Of a stretch of 64,000 nt of DNA, positions 51,583 to 59,643 are shown piece by piece. The translations under genes were made by a program, and so were the position numbers. This stretch comes from Cryomorphaceae bacterium (GTDB taxonomy: Bacteria; Bacteroidota; Bacteroidia; Flavobacteriales; Schleiferiaceae), in contig JAHEGI010000002.1 in the NCBI GenBank assembly GCA_024639785.1, positions 93,803-157,802 on the forward strand, written 5' to 3'. Positions within the stretch are counted from its first letter, which is position 1. Every line of letters starts with the position of its first letter. The notes below the pieces were generated by a model, which saw only the letters and a list, made by a program, of their open reading frames with translations, was not told the origin of the DNA and searched no databases.

Positions 51583-53417
51583 CAATAAGGGGGGAGTTCA
51601 GTTTTTACACTTTGTACACGGTATTGACCCGTTAAGCTTCCTTCGACCATGGTCTTCTCTAAGTTGGGGCGCGAAATCTCTCCATGAATATACTTTTCCA
51701 TCATGAGGCTCGCAATTGGAGCGGCCCATCGGGACCCCCAATAGCCGTTTTCGACAATGATAGCCAAAGCTATTTTTGGGTTGTCAACGGGCGCAAAGGC
51801 CATGAAGATCGAATGGTCTTGGCCGTGTGGATTTTCGGCTGTCCCCGTTTTTCCGGCCATAGGGAGTCCTTCTAAACGCGAAGTCCGCGCAGTACCACTT
51901 TCAAAAACATCGGCCATACCTTGAATGATGATGTCATAATGTGCCGCATCGATGGTGGTCATGTGCTTGAAATGGAATATTTCGGGATCCACGGATTTGG
52001 CACCTATTTGTCGAACCACATGAGGGGTATACCAATATCCTCGGTTAGCCATGGCCGCGGCAACATTTGCCAGCTGAATAGGTGTGACGACTAATTCCCC
52101 TTGGCCAATCGCCAAAGAGATCACGGTTGGGGACTTCCAGCGGTCACTGCGGTAAACGCGATTGTAGTACGCACCATCGGGAACAAATCCACGTCGACCA
52201 GTGGGCAAATCGACTCCAAGGAATTCGCCCAAGCCAAAACTATGGACATGCTTATGCCAAACATCCATGCCTTGGCTGGCGGTGGGGTACTTGTCCAGCG
52301 TCTTCTTGAGAATTTGGCAGTGATAATTATTACAAGACTTAGAAATGGAGCCACGCAAATCCAGAGTTCCCGCTTTACAATGGCAGCCCACATGCAAGCG
52401 TCCAAAATGATAGCCGTCCACACAAGTGTATTGGGTAGTCGGACTCACGACCCCTTCTTGCAAGGCAATAAGGGCATTGATGACTTTAAACGGAGATCCC
52501 GGGGGATATTCGGCGAGGATGCCGCGGTCATACAACGGTTTATTGATGGAGTCAGTATAGAGTCGGGAATAGTTCCGAGAGCGGTAGCGACCAACCAATG
52601 CATTCGGGTCATAATTCGGTGCGCTGACCAATGCGAGAATTTCCCCCGTAGTAGGTTCAATGGCGACAATGGAACCACGCTTTCCAGACATGAGCAACTC
52701 TCCGTAGGCCTGCAAAGTGGCATCCAAGGTGAGCGTGAGGTTTTCTCCCGGAATAGGTTTTTGATCGTATTTCCCTTCTTGTAGAGGACCTACATCTCGG
52801 TTGAGGTTGTCCACGGTAATGTAGCGTCGACCCGCTTGGCCGCGAAGCGCTTCTTCATAGCTAGCTTCAATACCTGATATTCCGATATAGTCCCCAAGTT
52901 CATATTCAGGCTTTCGACTCAGTAGATAGTCATTGACTTCAGAAACATAGCCCAACACATTTCCGCCCGTCGGAGTGATATACTTACGCAGTATTCTGCG
53001 ACGCAGATGAATCCCGGGATAGAATGAAATTTCTTCTTGGATCCGCGCATAGTCGTTCGCCGTCAGTCCGCGCAAAATGGCGCTCGGTCGAAACGGCGAA
53101 TAGACCATTGCCTTCTGAAGTGCACGTTGAAGCCGATTTGGTTCCTCCCCAAGCAGTTGTGCGAGCTTGAGTGTATCAATATCATGCATGAGCCGCGGGG
53201 TCGCCTCGACATCATAGGCGATTTGGTTGGAAGCCATGACCTGTCCATTTCGATCCAGCATTACTCCGCGCGGAGCGAACACTTTTTCAATGCGCTGGGC
53301 ATTGTTGGCTGCATTGAGGGTATAGCGATCATCAATCAGCTGGATGTAAAAAAGGCGGGCAATAAAGATGGCCGTAGCGCCCAATAGCAGAAAGAAGTAC
53401 AAAGAGGTGCGCTTCAT
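51582..53417 (-). CDS. mrdA: penicillin-binding protein 2
   Basis: A 611-residue class B PBP, the transpeptidase partner of RodA. One N-terminal transmembrane helix, a dimerisation domain (EATPRLMHDIDTLK, then IQEEISFYPGIHL), and a transpeptidase domain. Catalytic motifs: PGSPFKVINAL (SXXK equivalent, S-x-x-K around SPFK), SKSCNNYHCQ and KTGTAENPHGQDHSIFM. Part of the purH-mre-rod unit, with its ATG 4 bases overlapping mreD. Confidence 0.96.
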   Translation of the reverse strand: MKRTSLYFFLLLGATAIFIARLFYIQLIDDRYTLNAANNAQRIEKVFAPRGVMLDRNGQVMASNQIAYDVEATPRLMHDIDTLKLAQLLGEEPNRLQRALQKAMVYSPFRPSAILRGLTANDYARIQEEISFYPGIHLRRRILRKYITPTGGNVLGYVSEVNDYLLSRKPEYELGDYIGISGIEASYEEALRGQAGRRYITVDNLNRDVGPLQEGKYDQKPIPGENLTLTLDATLQAYGELLMSGKRGSIVAIEPTTGEILALVSAPNYDPNALVGRYRSRNYSRLYTDSINKPLYDRGILAEYPPGSPFKVINALIALQEGVVSPTTQYTCVDGYHFGRLHVGCHCKAGTLDLRGSISKSCNNYHCQILKKTLDKYPTASQGMDVWHKHVHSFGLGEFLGVDLPTGRRGFVPDGAYYNRVYRSDRWKSPTVISLAIGQGELVVTPIQLANVAAAMANRGYWYTPHVVRQIGAKSVDPEIFHFKHMTTIDAAHYDIIIQGMADVFESGTARTSRLEGLPMAGKTGTAENPHGQDHSIFMAFAPVDNPKIALAIIVENGYWGSRWAAPIASLMMEKYIHGEISRPNLEKTMVEGSLTGQYRVQSVKTELPPY

Positions 53418-53923
53418 CGCTTCCCACTAGGTTTCATGAGTGCTCCCGCTAAATACATCAACATCGTCGTGGTCCCCGCGGATAGAATGGTGCGCCAGAG
53501 GTAGCCGCCAATAGCATAGAGGCCATGAGCATCCACCGCAAACAGGTAGGAGTGATGCACCAACGTAGCAAGTCCCGTGTAAACAAGCCATTTGCCCGCA
53601 CCCATGTCGCCCATGGTGAAACCTAAATCCTCTTCCGCGGCACGGGGCAAGACGGAGGCCAAGAGTTGCGGGCGGAAATAGGCGACCAAACTGGTTGCCA
53701 TCAAGTGCATGCCGCCACTGTGCATTTGAAAGTCCATCCACGCGCCAAGTAGCGAACCAATGATGAGTAGATTCATTCGGCTCCATGTGGCCGGAGCTAG
53801 GAGAAGGACCAAAATATAGAGGTATGGATTCAGATAGCCATAGACTTGCACTTGACTGAGTATAAAACTCTGAAAGAGCAGGAGAGAAAGGGACCAAATT
53901 GCCCAAAGCTGCCAATGTCTCAT
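53414..53923 (-). CDS. mreD: rod shape-determining protein MreD
   Basis: A 169-residue inner-membrane protein with five to six helices (LWAIWSLSLLLFQSFI, YLYILVLLLAPATW, LLIIGSLLGAWMDFQMHSGGMH). MreD links MreC to the elongasome. Identity rests on size, topology, the MDFQMHSGGMHLMATS-like loop common to Bacteroidota MreD, and position between mreC and mrdA. It overlaps mreC by 4 bases and mrdA by 4. Confidence 0.9.
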   Translation of the reverse strand: MRHWQLWAIWSLSLLLFQSFILSQVQVYGYLNPYLYILVLLLAPATWSRMNLLIIGSLLGAWMDFQMHSGGMHLMATSLVAYFRPQLLASVLPRAAEEDLGFTMGDMGAGKWLVYTGLATLVHHSYLFAVDAHGLYAIGGYLWRTILSAGTTTMLMYLAGALMKPSGKR

Positions 53924-54717
53924 GGGGCTAGTAATGATCGCTGTTCATCCATCAAGGTATTCTTGACTACATAGGCGGCTTGTTGCCTGCTCACGCCACC
54001 CCACATTTTCAAGCGGGCGGACTGAGTAAATGAGGAGGAGTCTGATTCTACCGCGATCACCATCCCGATAGGCCATCCTTCTGGAAAAATGGCTGAACGG
54101 GCGTCCGTCACGACCGTATCGCCCAATTGCAATTGGGCCTCAAGGGGGATGTCCTCAAACTGGACTTCATCTGCGGCACCTCCATGCCAGAGGATCGTTC
54201 CAAAATGGCCTGAGTGCTTCGCGGTGCCTGAAATTCGAGACTCGCTGTGCAGTAAGGATACGACCTTGGCGAAATGCGGACTCGTTTGACTGACGACGCC
54301 CAAGACCCCTAGAGGAGATAGGACCCCTTGGCCGACGGTAATGCCATCGTCACTGCCTCGATTGAGAATCAAGACATTGTTTAACAACTGAGAGGTGGAG
54401 TAAATAACCTCCGAGGATACCCATTCGAATTGGTTGCTGTCCACGGCATTGACGGGTCGCGCTTGCGGTTGGCTGAGTTGGTGCCGAAGCCTGGCATTTT
54501 CGGCACGTAGGCTTTCGTTGTCTTGGGCCAAGTCGAAATAATCATTCCAACCATCGATTGTGGAATTCCAACGGGCCTGACTTTCGAGCACACGAGACCA
54601 ATACATGGACGTATGCATGGGGGATTCTCGGTACGTCAACGCCAAACCGCCAAACTGGAATACCAGTAAGAGAAGTATGAGGCGGTAGCGCAGAAAAAAG
54701 CGCAGGACGTTCCGCAT
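53920..54717 (-). CDS. mreC: rod shape-determining protein MreC
   Basis: A 265-residue periplasmic scaffold of the elongasome. One N-terminal helix (LRFFLRYRLILLLLVFQFGGLAL), then a coiled coil (about 65-95, YFDLAQDNESLRAENARLRHQL) and two beta-barrel domains (GITVGQGVLSPLGVLGVVSQ, LGDTVVTDARSAIFPEGWPIG). It lies 4 bases after mreB. Confidence 0.95.
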   Translation of the reverse strand: MRNVLRFFLRYRLILLLLVFQFGGLALTYRESPMHTSMYWSRVLESQARWNSTIDGWNDYFDLAQDNESLRAENARLRHQLSQPQARPVNAVDSNQFEWVSSEVIYSTSQLLNNVLILNRGSDDGITVGQGVLSPLGVLGVVSQTSPHFAKVVSLLHSESRISGTAKHSGHFGTILWHGGAADEVQFEDIPLEAQLQLGDTVVTDARSAIFPEGWPIGMVIAVESDSSSFTQSARLKMWGGVSRQQAAYVVKNTLMDEQRSLLAP

Positions 54718-54721
54718 GGGA

Positions 54722-55750
54722 TTAACGCATCAAAAGGGTCCGGTATTTCTCCAAGTTCTTCAGCGCGATGCCCGTTCCGCGGACAACAGCTCGAAGCGGA
54801 TCCTCAGCGACATAGACGGGAAGATCGGTCTTGGCAGAAATACGCTGATCCAGTCCGCGCAGCATGGAGCCACCGCCCGCCATGTAGATTCCAGAGTTAT
54901 AGATGTCTGCAGAAAGTTCAGGGGGCGTCATCGAAAGGGCTTCTATGACAGAGTCTTCGATACGAGTCAAGGATTTGTCAAGAGCACGCGCAATTTCCTT
55001 GTAAGAAATGTCCACCTGCTTGGGTTTGCCTGTGATTAAGTCACGACCCTGAACGCTCATGTCATCAGGTGGAGAACTGAGGTTTTCAATGGCCGCGCCG
55101 ACGTTGATTTTGATCATCTCAGCGGTGCGCTCCCCAACATAAAGGTTGTGCTGCGAGCGCATGTAGTAGGCGATATCGTTGGTAAACACGTCACCTGCCA
55201 CTTTCACGCTCTTATCACAGACGATTCCACCTAATGCCATTACCGCAATCTCCGTAGTACCCCCGCCGATGTCGATAATCATGTTACCCTTAGGTTCCAA
55301 AACGTCCACACCAATACCGATAGCCGCAGCCATCGGTTCGTGAATGAGATATACTTCTTTGGCGTTGGCATGCTCCGCGGAGTCGCGAACCGCGCGTTTC
55401 TCCACTTCGGTAATTCCTGATGGGATACAGATCACCATGCGCAACGAAGGAGTGAGCCACTTGTTTTTTAGGACTGGAATACTCTTGATCATCTCGCGGA
55501 TCATGTGTTCTGATGCCACAAAATCGGCAATGACACCATCCTTCAATGGCCGAACGGTACGGATGTTCTCGTGGGTTTTGCCGTGCATTTGCATCGCTTC
55601 GTGGCCGATGGCGAGGATAGCGTTGGTTGTGCGGTCCATGGCCACGATGGACGGTGCATCAACAACCACCTTGTCGTTATGAATAATCAGCGTATTGGCC
55701 GTTCCGAGGTCAATCGCGATGTCGTAGGTTAAAAAATCAAACAGTCCCAT
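54722..55750 (-). CDS. mreB: cell shape protein MreB (actin homologue)
   Basis: A 342-residue actin-family ATPase that directs lateral wall synthesis. Phosphate 1 motif DIAIDLGTANTLI near the N-terminus, phosphate 2 MIIDIGGGTTEIAVM, and adenosine motif AGGGSMLRGLDQRI. Length typical. Its ATG is 12 bases after the purH stop. Confidence 0.98.
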   Translation of the reverse strand: MGLFDFLTYDIAIDLGTANTLIIHNDKVVVDAPSIVAMDRTTNAILAIGHEAMQMHGKTHENIRTVRPLKDGVIADFVASEHMIREMIKSIPVLKNKWLTPSLRMVICIPSGITEVEKRAVRDSAEHANAKEVYLIHEPMAAAIGIGVDVLEPKGNMIIDIGGGTTEIAVMALGGIVCDKSVKVAGDVFTNDIAYYMRSQHNLYVGERTAEMIKINVGAAIENLSSPPDDMSVQGRDLITGKPKQVDISYKEIARALDKSLTRIEDSVIEALSMTPPELSADIYNSGIYMAGGGSMLRGLDQRISAKTDLPVYVAEDPLRAVVRGTGIALKNLEKYRTLLMR

Positions 55751-55762
55751 AGGTATCAGGTA

Positions 55763-57286
55763 TCAATGTTTAAAATGGCGAATTCCAGTCATCACCATCG
55801 CCATGTCCTTTGAGTCACAGTAGTCGGTACTCAATTGGTCTTTGATGGATCCTCCTGGTTGTATAACTGCTCTAATGCCAGCTTCGTATGCAATTTCGAC
55901 ACAATCTGGGAAAGGAAAAAATGCATCGGAGGCCATGACGGCTCCTTCGAGTGAAATTCCAAAAGATTCTGCCTTTTGGATTGCTTGCTTTAGTGCATCG
56001 ACGCGTGATGTTTGTCCTGTGCCGCTGGCGATGAGTTGGCGATCTTTGGCAAAGACGATGGTATTGCTCTTGGTGTGCTTGCATACCGCCGAAGCAAAAA
56101 GCAGGTCATCCACTTCTTGGGCGGAAGGCGCACGCTTGGTAGCTACCGTCAAATCGGCTTCGCTGTCGCGGTGGCTGTCACGCGCTTGGAGCAGCACCCC
56201 ATTCAAGGTGGATCGCACCAAATGCTGAGGCCATTCGCAGGGCTGACTTTCCAGGATGATGCGGTTTTTCTTGCTCTTCAAGATCTCCAATGCGGCAACA
56301 CTATACCATGGAGCGATGACTACCTCAAAGAATAAATCATTCATCTTGGCGGCCGTTTCTTCATCGATGGTTTCGTTGCATGCGATCACACCTCCAAATG
56401 CCGAAACAGGGTCTGCGGCCAATGCGCGATCCCAGGCTTGGCTTAAGGTATCCGCTGAAGCCATGCCGCAGGCGTTGTTGTGCTTAATGATGGCCACGGT
56501 GGGGTCTTCACCGCCCTCGGCGCAGAAGAGCATCGCGGCGTCGATATCCAACAAATTGTTGTAGCTCAGTTCTTTTCCATTGTGTTGGATAAACAACTCG
56601 TCGAGATTGCCAATGAACCAAGCCGGCTGATGGGGATTTTCGCCGTAGCGGAGCGCCCTGCGTTCGCCATTCAAACCAGGGAAGGGCTTGAATTCCCCGG
56701 CAAACCAGGCACTGATCGCGCCATCGTAGTGGTTGCTAACTTGAAAGCTGCGCCCAGCAAATGCTTTGCGCTGCGCCAAGGTGGTCTTCGCCCCTTGGCT
56801 TGTCAAAAGGTCTAGCACTTCAGCATACTCGTTCCGAGAAGAGACCATCCACACGTCGTGAAAGTTTTTGGCTCCAGCGCGAATAAGCGAAATGCCCCCA
56901 ATGTCAATTTTTTCGATGATATCCGATTCGGAGGCTCCGGATGCGACCGTATCCTCAAAAGGGTAGAGGTCCACAATGACCATGTCAAAACTCGGAATTT
57001 GTCGTTCCGTGACCGTCTTTTGATCCTCAGGATTAGCACGACGCCATAGGATTCCTCCAAAAACATTCGGGTGTAAGGTCTTTACTCGGCCATCCAATAT
57101 GCTTGGAAAGCCTGTGACCTCCTCAATGGCCACGCATGACAAGCCCTGTTCCTCGATAAATGCTTGAGTTCCACCGGTTGAGTACAGGACTACCCCTTCC
57201 TTGTGCAAGGCATGGAGAATGGGGGCGAGCCCATCTTTGTGGAAGACGGAAATCAGGGCAGAACGGACGGGAGTGAGGGCAGACAT
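55763..57286 (-). CDS. purH: bifunctional AICAR formyltransferase / IMP cyclohydrolase
   Basis: A 507-residue enzyme for the last two steps of IMP synthesis. The MGS-like cyclohydrolase domain (1-190) has GVVLYSTGGTQAFIEEQGL and FPSILDGRVKTLHPNVFGGIL; the transformylase domain has RYGENPHQPAW, VAIIKHNNACGMASADT and SDAFFPFPDCVEIAYEAGIRAVIQPGGSIKD. The gene starts the elongasome unit, as in other Bacteroidota. A TAccTTTG box lies 23 bases upstream. Confidence 0.98.
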   Translation of the reverse strand: MSALTPVRSALISVFHKDGLAPILHALHKEGVVLYSTGGTQAFIEEQGLSCVAIEEVTGFPSILDGRVKTLHPNVFGGILWRRANPEDQKTVTERQIPSFDMVIVDLYPFEDTVASGASESDIIEKIDIGGISLIRAGAKNFHDVWMVSSRNEYAEVLDLLTSQGAKTTLAQRKAFAGRSFQVSNHYDGAISAWFAGEFKPFPGLNGERRALRYGENPHQPAWFIGNLDELFIQHNGKELSYNNLLDIDAAMLFCAEGGEDPTVAIIKHNNACGMASADTLSQAWDRALAADPVSAFGGVIACNETIDEETAAKMNDLFFEVVIAPWYSVAALEILKSKKNRIILESQPCEWPQHLVRSTLNGVLLQARDSHRDSEADLTVATKRAPSAQEVDDLLFASAVCKHTKSNTIVFAKDRQLIASGTGQTSRVDALKQAIQKAESFGISLEGAVMASDAFFPFPDCVEIAYEAGIRAVIQPGGSIKDQLSTDYCDSKDMAMVMTGIRHFKH

Positions 57287-57309
57287 GAGCGATGGAAAAA
57301 ATCAAAAAA

Positions 57310-57317
57310 CAAAGGTA
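57310..57317 (-). promoter_or_regulatory. -7 box of the purH-mreBCD-mrdA-rodA unit (TAccTTTG)
   Basis: Perfect TACCTTTG on the minus strand, 23 bases before the purH ATG. No other clear promoter is seen between purH and mreB, so shape genes and purine synthesis probably share this start. Confidence 0.6.
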
Positions 57318-57355
57318 GGGATTCCATGGCATGGACTTTGTAAATTTCAAGGCTC

Positions 57356-58606
57356 ATGCGTAAAATAACCGCCTTACTTTCTGAATCCTTTCGTTTTGCT
57401 TGGATGGCCCTGGTTTCCAATCGATTACGGACATTTTTGAGCTTGCTCGGAATCACCATTGGCATCTTCGCCATCATTGCTGTTTATGCCATTGTGGACA
57501 GCTTAGAACGCAACATCCGACAATCCGTAGAGAGCCTTGGAAGTGATGTGGTCTATGTCCAAAAATGGCCTTGGGGCGGCGGCGGCGGCGAGTATGCCTG
57601 GTGGAAGTATTTCCAGCGACCCGAAGTGGGGATGACCGACTTCAAGCGTTTGACCGCGCGCAACCCCCGCACAGCGGCCTCCTTGACCTACATCGTGGGC
57701 TCCAATGAAACGCTGAAAATGGGAAACTCCAGTGTTGAACGGGTAGAAGTCAATGGGGTGACCTATAACTATGGGGCCCTGAACAGCCTCGACATTGCCG
57801 AGGGCCGGTATTTTACGGAAAGTGAGATGACGTCCGCCCGAAATGTCATTATTCTTGGAGCGGATATTGCCGCTGGTCTGTTTCCCTCAGGGCAAGGCAT
57901 TGGGCAATCCATTCAAACCTTTGGCCGGCGTTTTACGGTCATCGGCATTTTACCCAAAGAGGGAGCCAACATTATCGGCCAAAGCCACGATACCAAAGCG
58001 ATTATTCCCGCCAGTTTATTTACGGCTTTAAAGGGCGATGAGATGGGAGGTTCCGCCATTCAGGCTAAAGTCAAAGATGGATTTACTACCCTCGAATTGA
58101 AAGAAGAACTTCGGATGCACATGCGGGCTATTCGGCGATTAAAACCCATTTCGGAAGACGATTTTACCTTGAATGAATCCTCCGTCTTTTCTCAAGGCTT
58201 GGATACCATGTTTGGGGCCATCGGGATGGCAGGTACAGTCATCGGTGGATTTTCAATCCTCGTCGGGGGATTTGGAATTGCCAATATCATGTTTGTCTCC
58301 GTTCGTGAACGAACGGGTCAAATCGGCGTCCAAAAAGCCTTGGGTGCCACGCGTAGCTTTATTCTCACCCAGTTTCTGGTGGAGTCTACCATGCTATCCG
58401 TGGTTGGAGGACTTGCAGGGCTTGTTTTGGTAGCCATTCTCATGGCCGTAGGCACGGCAATTTCTGGTTTCGATCTAGCGATGAGCCTAAACAATGTGCT
58501 CACAGGCGTGCTGCTCTCCGCTGCCATAGGCTTACTTTCTGGCCTCGCCCCAGCTTCTATGGCCGCGCGACTGGATCCCGTGGAAGCCATTCGCTTCAAT
58601 CAATAA
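57356..58606 (+). CDS. ABC transporter permease (MacB/FtsX-like)
   Basis: A 416-residue type VII ABC permease. One N-terminal helix (about 20-45, RLRTFLSLLGITIGIFAII), a periplasmic MacB-PCD domain (about 45-285) and three C-terminal FtsX-type helices (GGFSILVGGFGIANIMFVSVRERTGQIGVQKALGATR). These proteins drive mechanotransmission of substrates such as lipoproteins or peptides with a separate ATPase. No ATPase gene adjoins. A TAaaTTTC box precedes the ATG by 7 bases. Confidence 0.9.
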   Translation: MRKITALLSESFRFAWMALVSNRLRTFLSLLGITIGIFAIIAVYAIVDSLERNIRQSVESLGSDVVYVQKWPWGGGGGEYAWWKYFQRPEVGMTDFKRLTARNPRTAASLTYIVGSNETLKMGNSSVERVEVNGVTYNYGALNSLDIAEGRYFTESEMTSARNVIILGADIAAGLFPSGQGIGQSIQTFGRRFTVIGILPKEGANIIGQSHDTKAIIPASLFTALKGDEMGGSAIQAKVKDGFTTLELKEELRMHMRAIRRLKPISEDDFTLNESSVFSQGLDTMFGAIGMAGTVIGGFSILVGGFGIANIMFVSVRERTGQIGVQKALGATRSFILTQFLVESTMLSVVGGLAGLVLVAILMAVGTAISGFDLAMSLNNVLTGVLLSAAIGLLSGLAPASMAARLDPVEAIRFNQ

Positions 58607-58611
58607 GATGG

Positions 58612-59037
58612 CTATTCCAGCGCAGAAGCCACTTCCTCACAGATTTTTTCCAGGAGGGCTTGGTCATTGGGGCCAAAGGCATCCCGAACATGGCTGTCGA
58701 TGTCTAATTGGCCGATGAGCTTTCCATCTTTGTAAATGGGCAAGACGATTTCAGATTTTGTCTCGATGGAACAAGCCAAATAGTTGTCTTGGGCATGGAC
58801 ATCAGGAACGACAAAAACCTCTCCACTTTCAGCCACTTGACCGCAAATTCCCCGACCATATGGGATACGTGTATGATCTGTAGAAGCCCCTACATAGGCC
58901 CCCAATTCTAAGAGTTGATCCGCATCATTCATCCAGTAAAATCCAACCCAATTGTACTTGGGATACTCGGACTGTAGACGGATGCAAATCGCCTTGTGAT
59001 CGTCAAAGGCAGCCTCAATTTTTTCGCGCAATTCCAT
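58612..59037 (-). CDS. GAF-domain protein, free methionine-R-sulfoxide reductase type
   Basis: A 141-residue single-GAF protein of the fRMsr family. Family elements are NWVGFYWM, RIPYGRGICGQVAESG (Cys65) and NYLACSIETKSEIVLPI (Cys89), which correspond by spacing to the catalytic Cys pair (E. coli C94/C118). The third Cys ten residues before Cys65 is a His (H55) here. The likely substrate is free Met-R-sulfoxide. It is followed upstream on the same strand by dgkA with 9 bases between. Confidence 0.82.
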   Translation of the reverse strand: MELREKIEAAFDDHKAICIRLQSEYPKYNWVGFYWMNDADQLLELGAYVGASTDHTRIPYGRGICGQVAESGEVFVVPDVHAQDNYLACSIETKSEIVLPIYKDGKLIGQLDIDSHVRDAFGPNDQALLEKICEEVASALE

Positions 59038-59046
59038 TTCGTACTC

Positions 59047-59439
59047 TTATGCTGCTTGAAGTAGGCCCCAAACTTTTGGACCAAGTAAAATGATGGCGAT
59101 GGCCACCGCAAAAACGGAGGCAACAAGGACGGCGCCAGCGGCTAAATCCTTCGTTCGTTTAATTGCTGGGTGATCTTCGGCCTGGACATAATTACACAAG
59201 GCTTCCACGGCTGTATTCATCAATTCCATGCTCATCACTAGTCCAAAAAGAATGAACAAGACCATCCATTCAAATAGACTTACCTCCAGAAAATAGGCTG
59301 CGATGCAAACCACGGTCATGGCGACGAGATGAAGGCGCATAGTCAATTCACTTTCCCAGCTTAAGGAAATCCCATTTAAGGCTTGACCAAAGCGTTTTGA
59401 CCCATGAACCAGCAGGGTGTAGAGGGATTTTTTCTCCAT
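59047..59439 (-). CDS. dgkA: diacylglycerol kinase family protein
   Basis: A 130-residue inner-membrane DgkA-type kinase (diacylglycerol or undecaprenol). Three helices with the active-site blocks NGISLSWESELTMRLH (Glu-rich), VMSMELMNTAVEALCNYV and KRTKDLAAGAVLVAS. Typical size about 120-130. A perfect TACCTTTG box ends 4 bases before its ATG. Confidence 0.93.
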   Translation of the reverse strand: MEKKSLYTLLVHGSKRFGQALNGISLSWESELTMRLHLVAMTVVCIAAYFLEVSLFEWMVLFILFGLVMSMELMNTAVEALCNYVQAEDHPAIKRTKDLAAGAVLVASVFAVAIAIILLGPKVWGLLQAA

Positions 59440-59443
59440 TCCC

Positions 59444-59451
59444 CAAAGGTA
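59444..59451 (-). promoter_or_regulatory. -7 box of dgkA (TAccTTTG), 4 nt from ATG
   Basis: Perfect TACCTTTG on the minus strand with only GGGA between it and ATG, implying a leaderless transcript for dgkA and the GAF gene. Confidence 0.6.
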
Positions 59452-59608
59452 CTAGACCCATCGCGCCTTGCATCCATGGGGAGTGAAAAAGTCGCAATAA
59501 ACTGGATGAGATACCTGTAGTTTCATCGCAATCTCATTGGGAGCATTCGGATATACAATGCGTTGCACCGCTAATAAATGGAATCAGATAACCTGGGGCT
59601 TTACGCAG

Positions 59609-59616
59609 TACCTTTG
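59609..59616 (+). promoter_or_regulatory. -7 box of the type IX gene cluster (TAccTTTG)
   Basis: Perfect TACCTTTG on the plus strand, 27 bases before the ATG at 59644, probably driving the cargo-PorP/SprF-cargo cluster. Confidence 0.55.
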
Positions 59617-59643
59617 ACTGTTATTAATAAAAGCAAATTGCTC

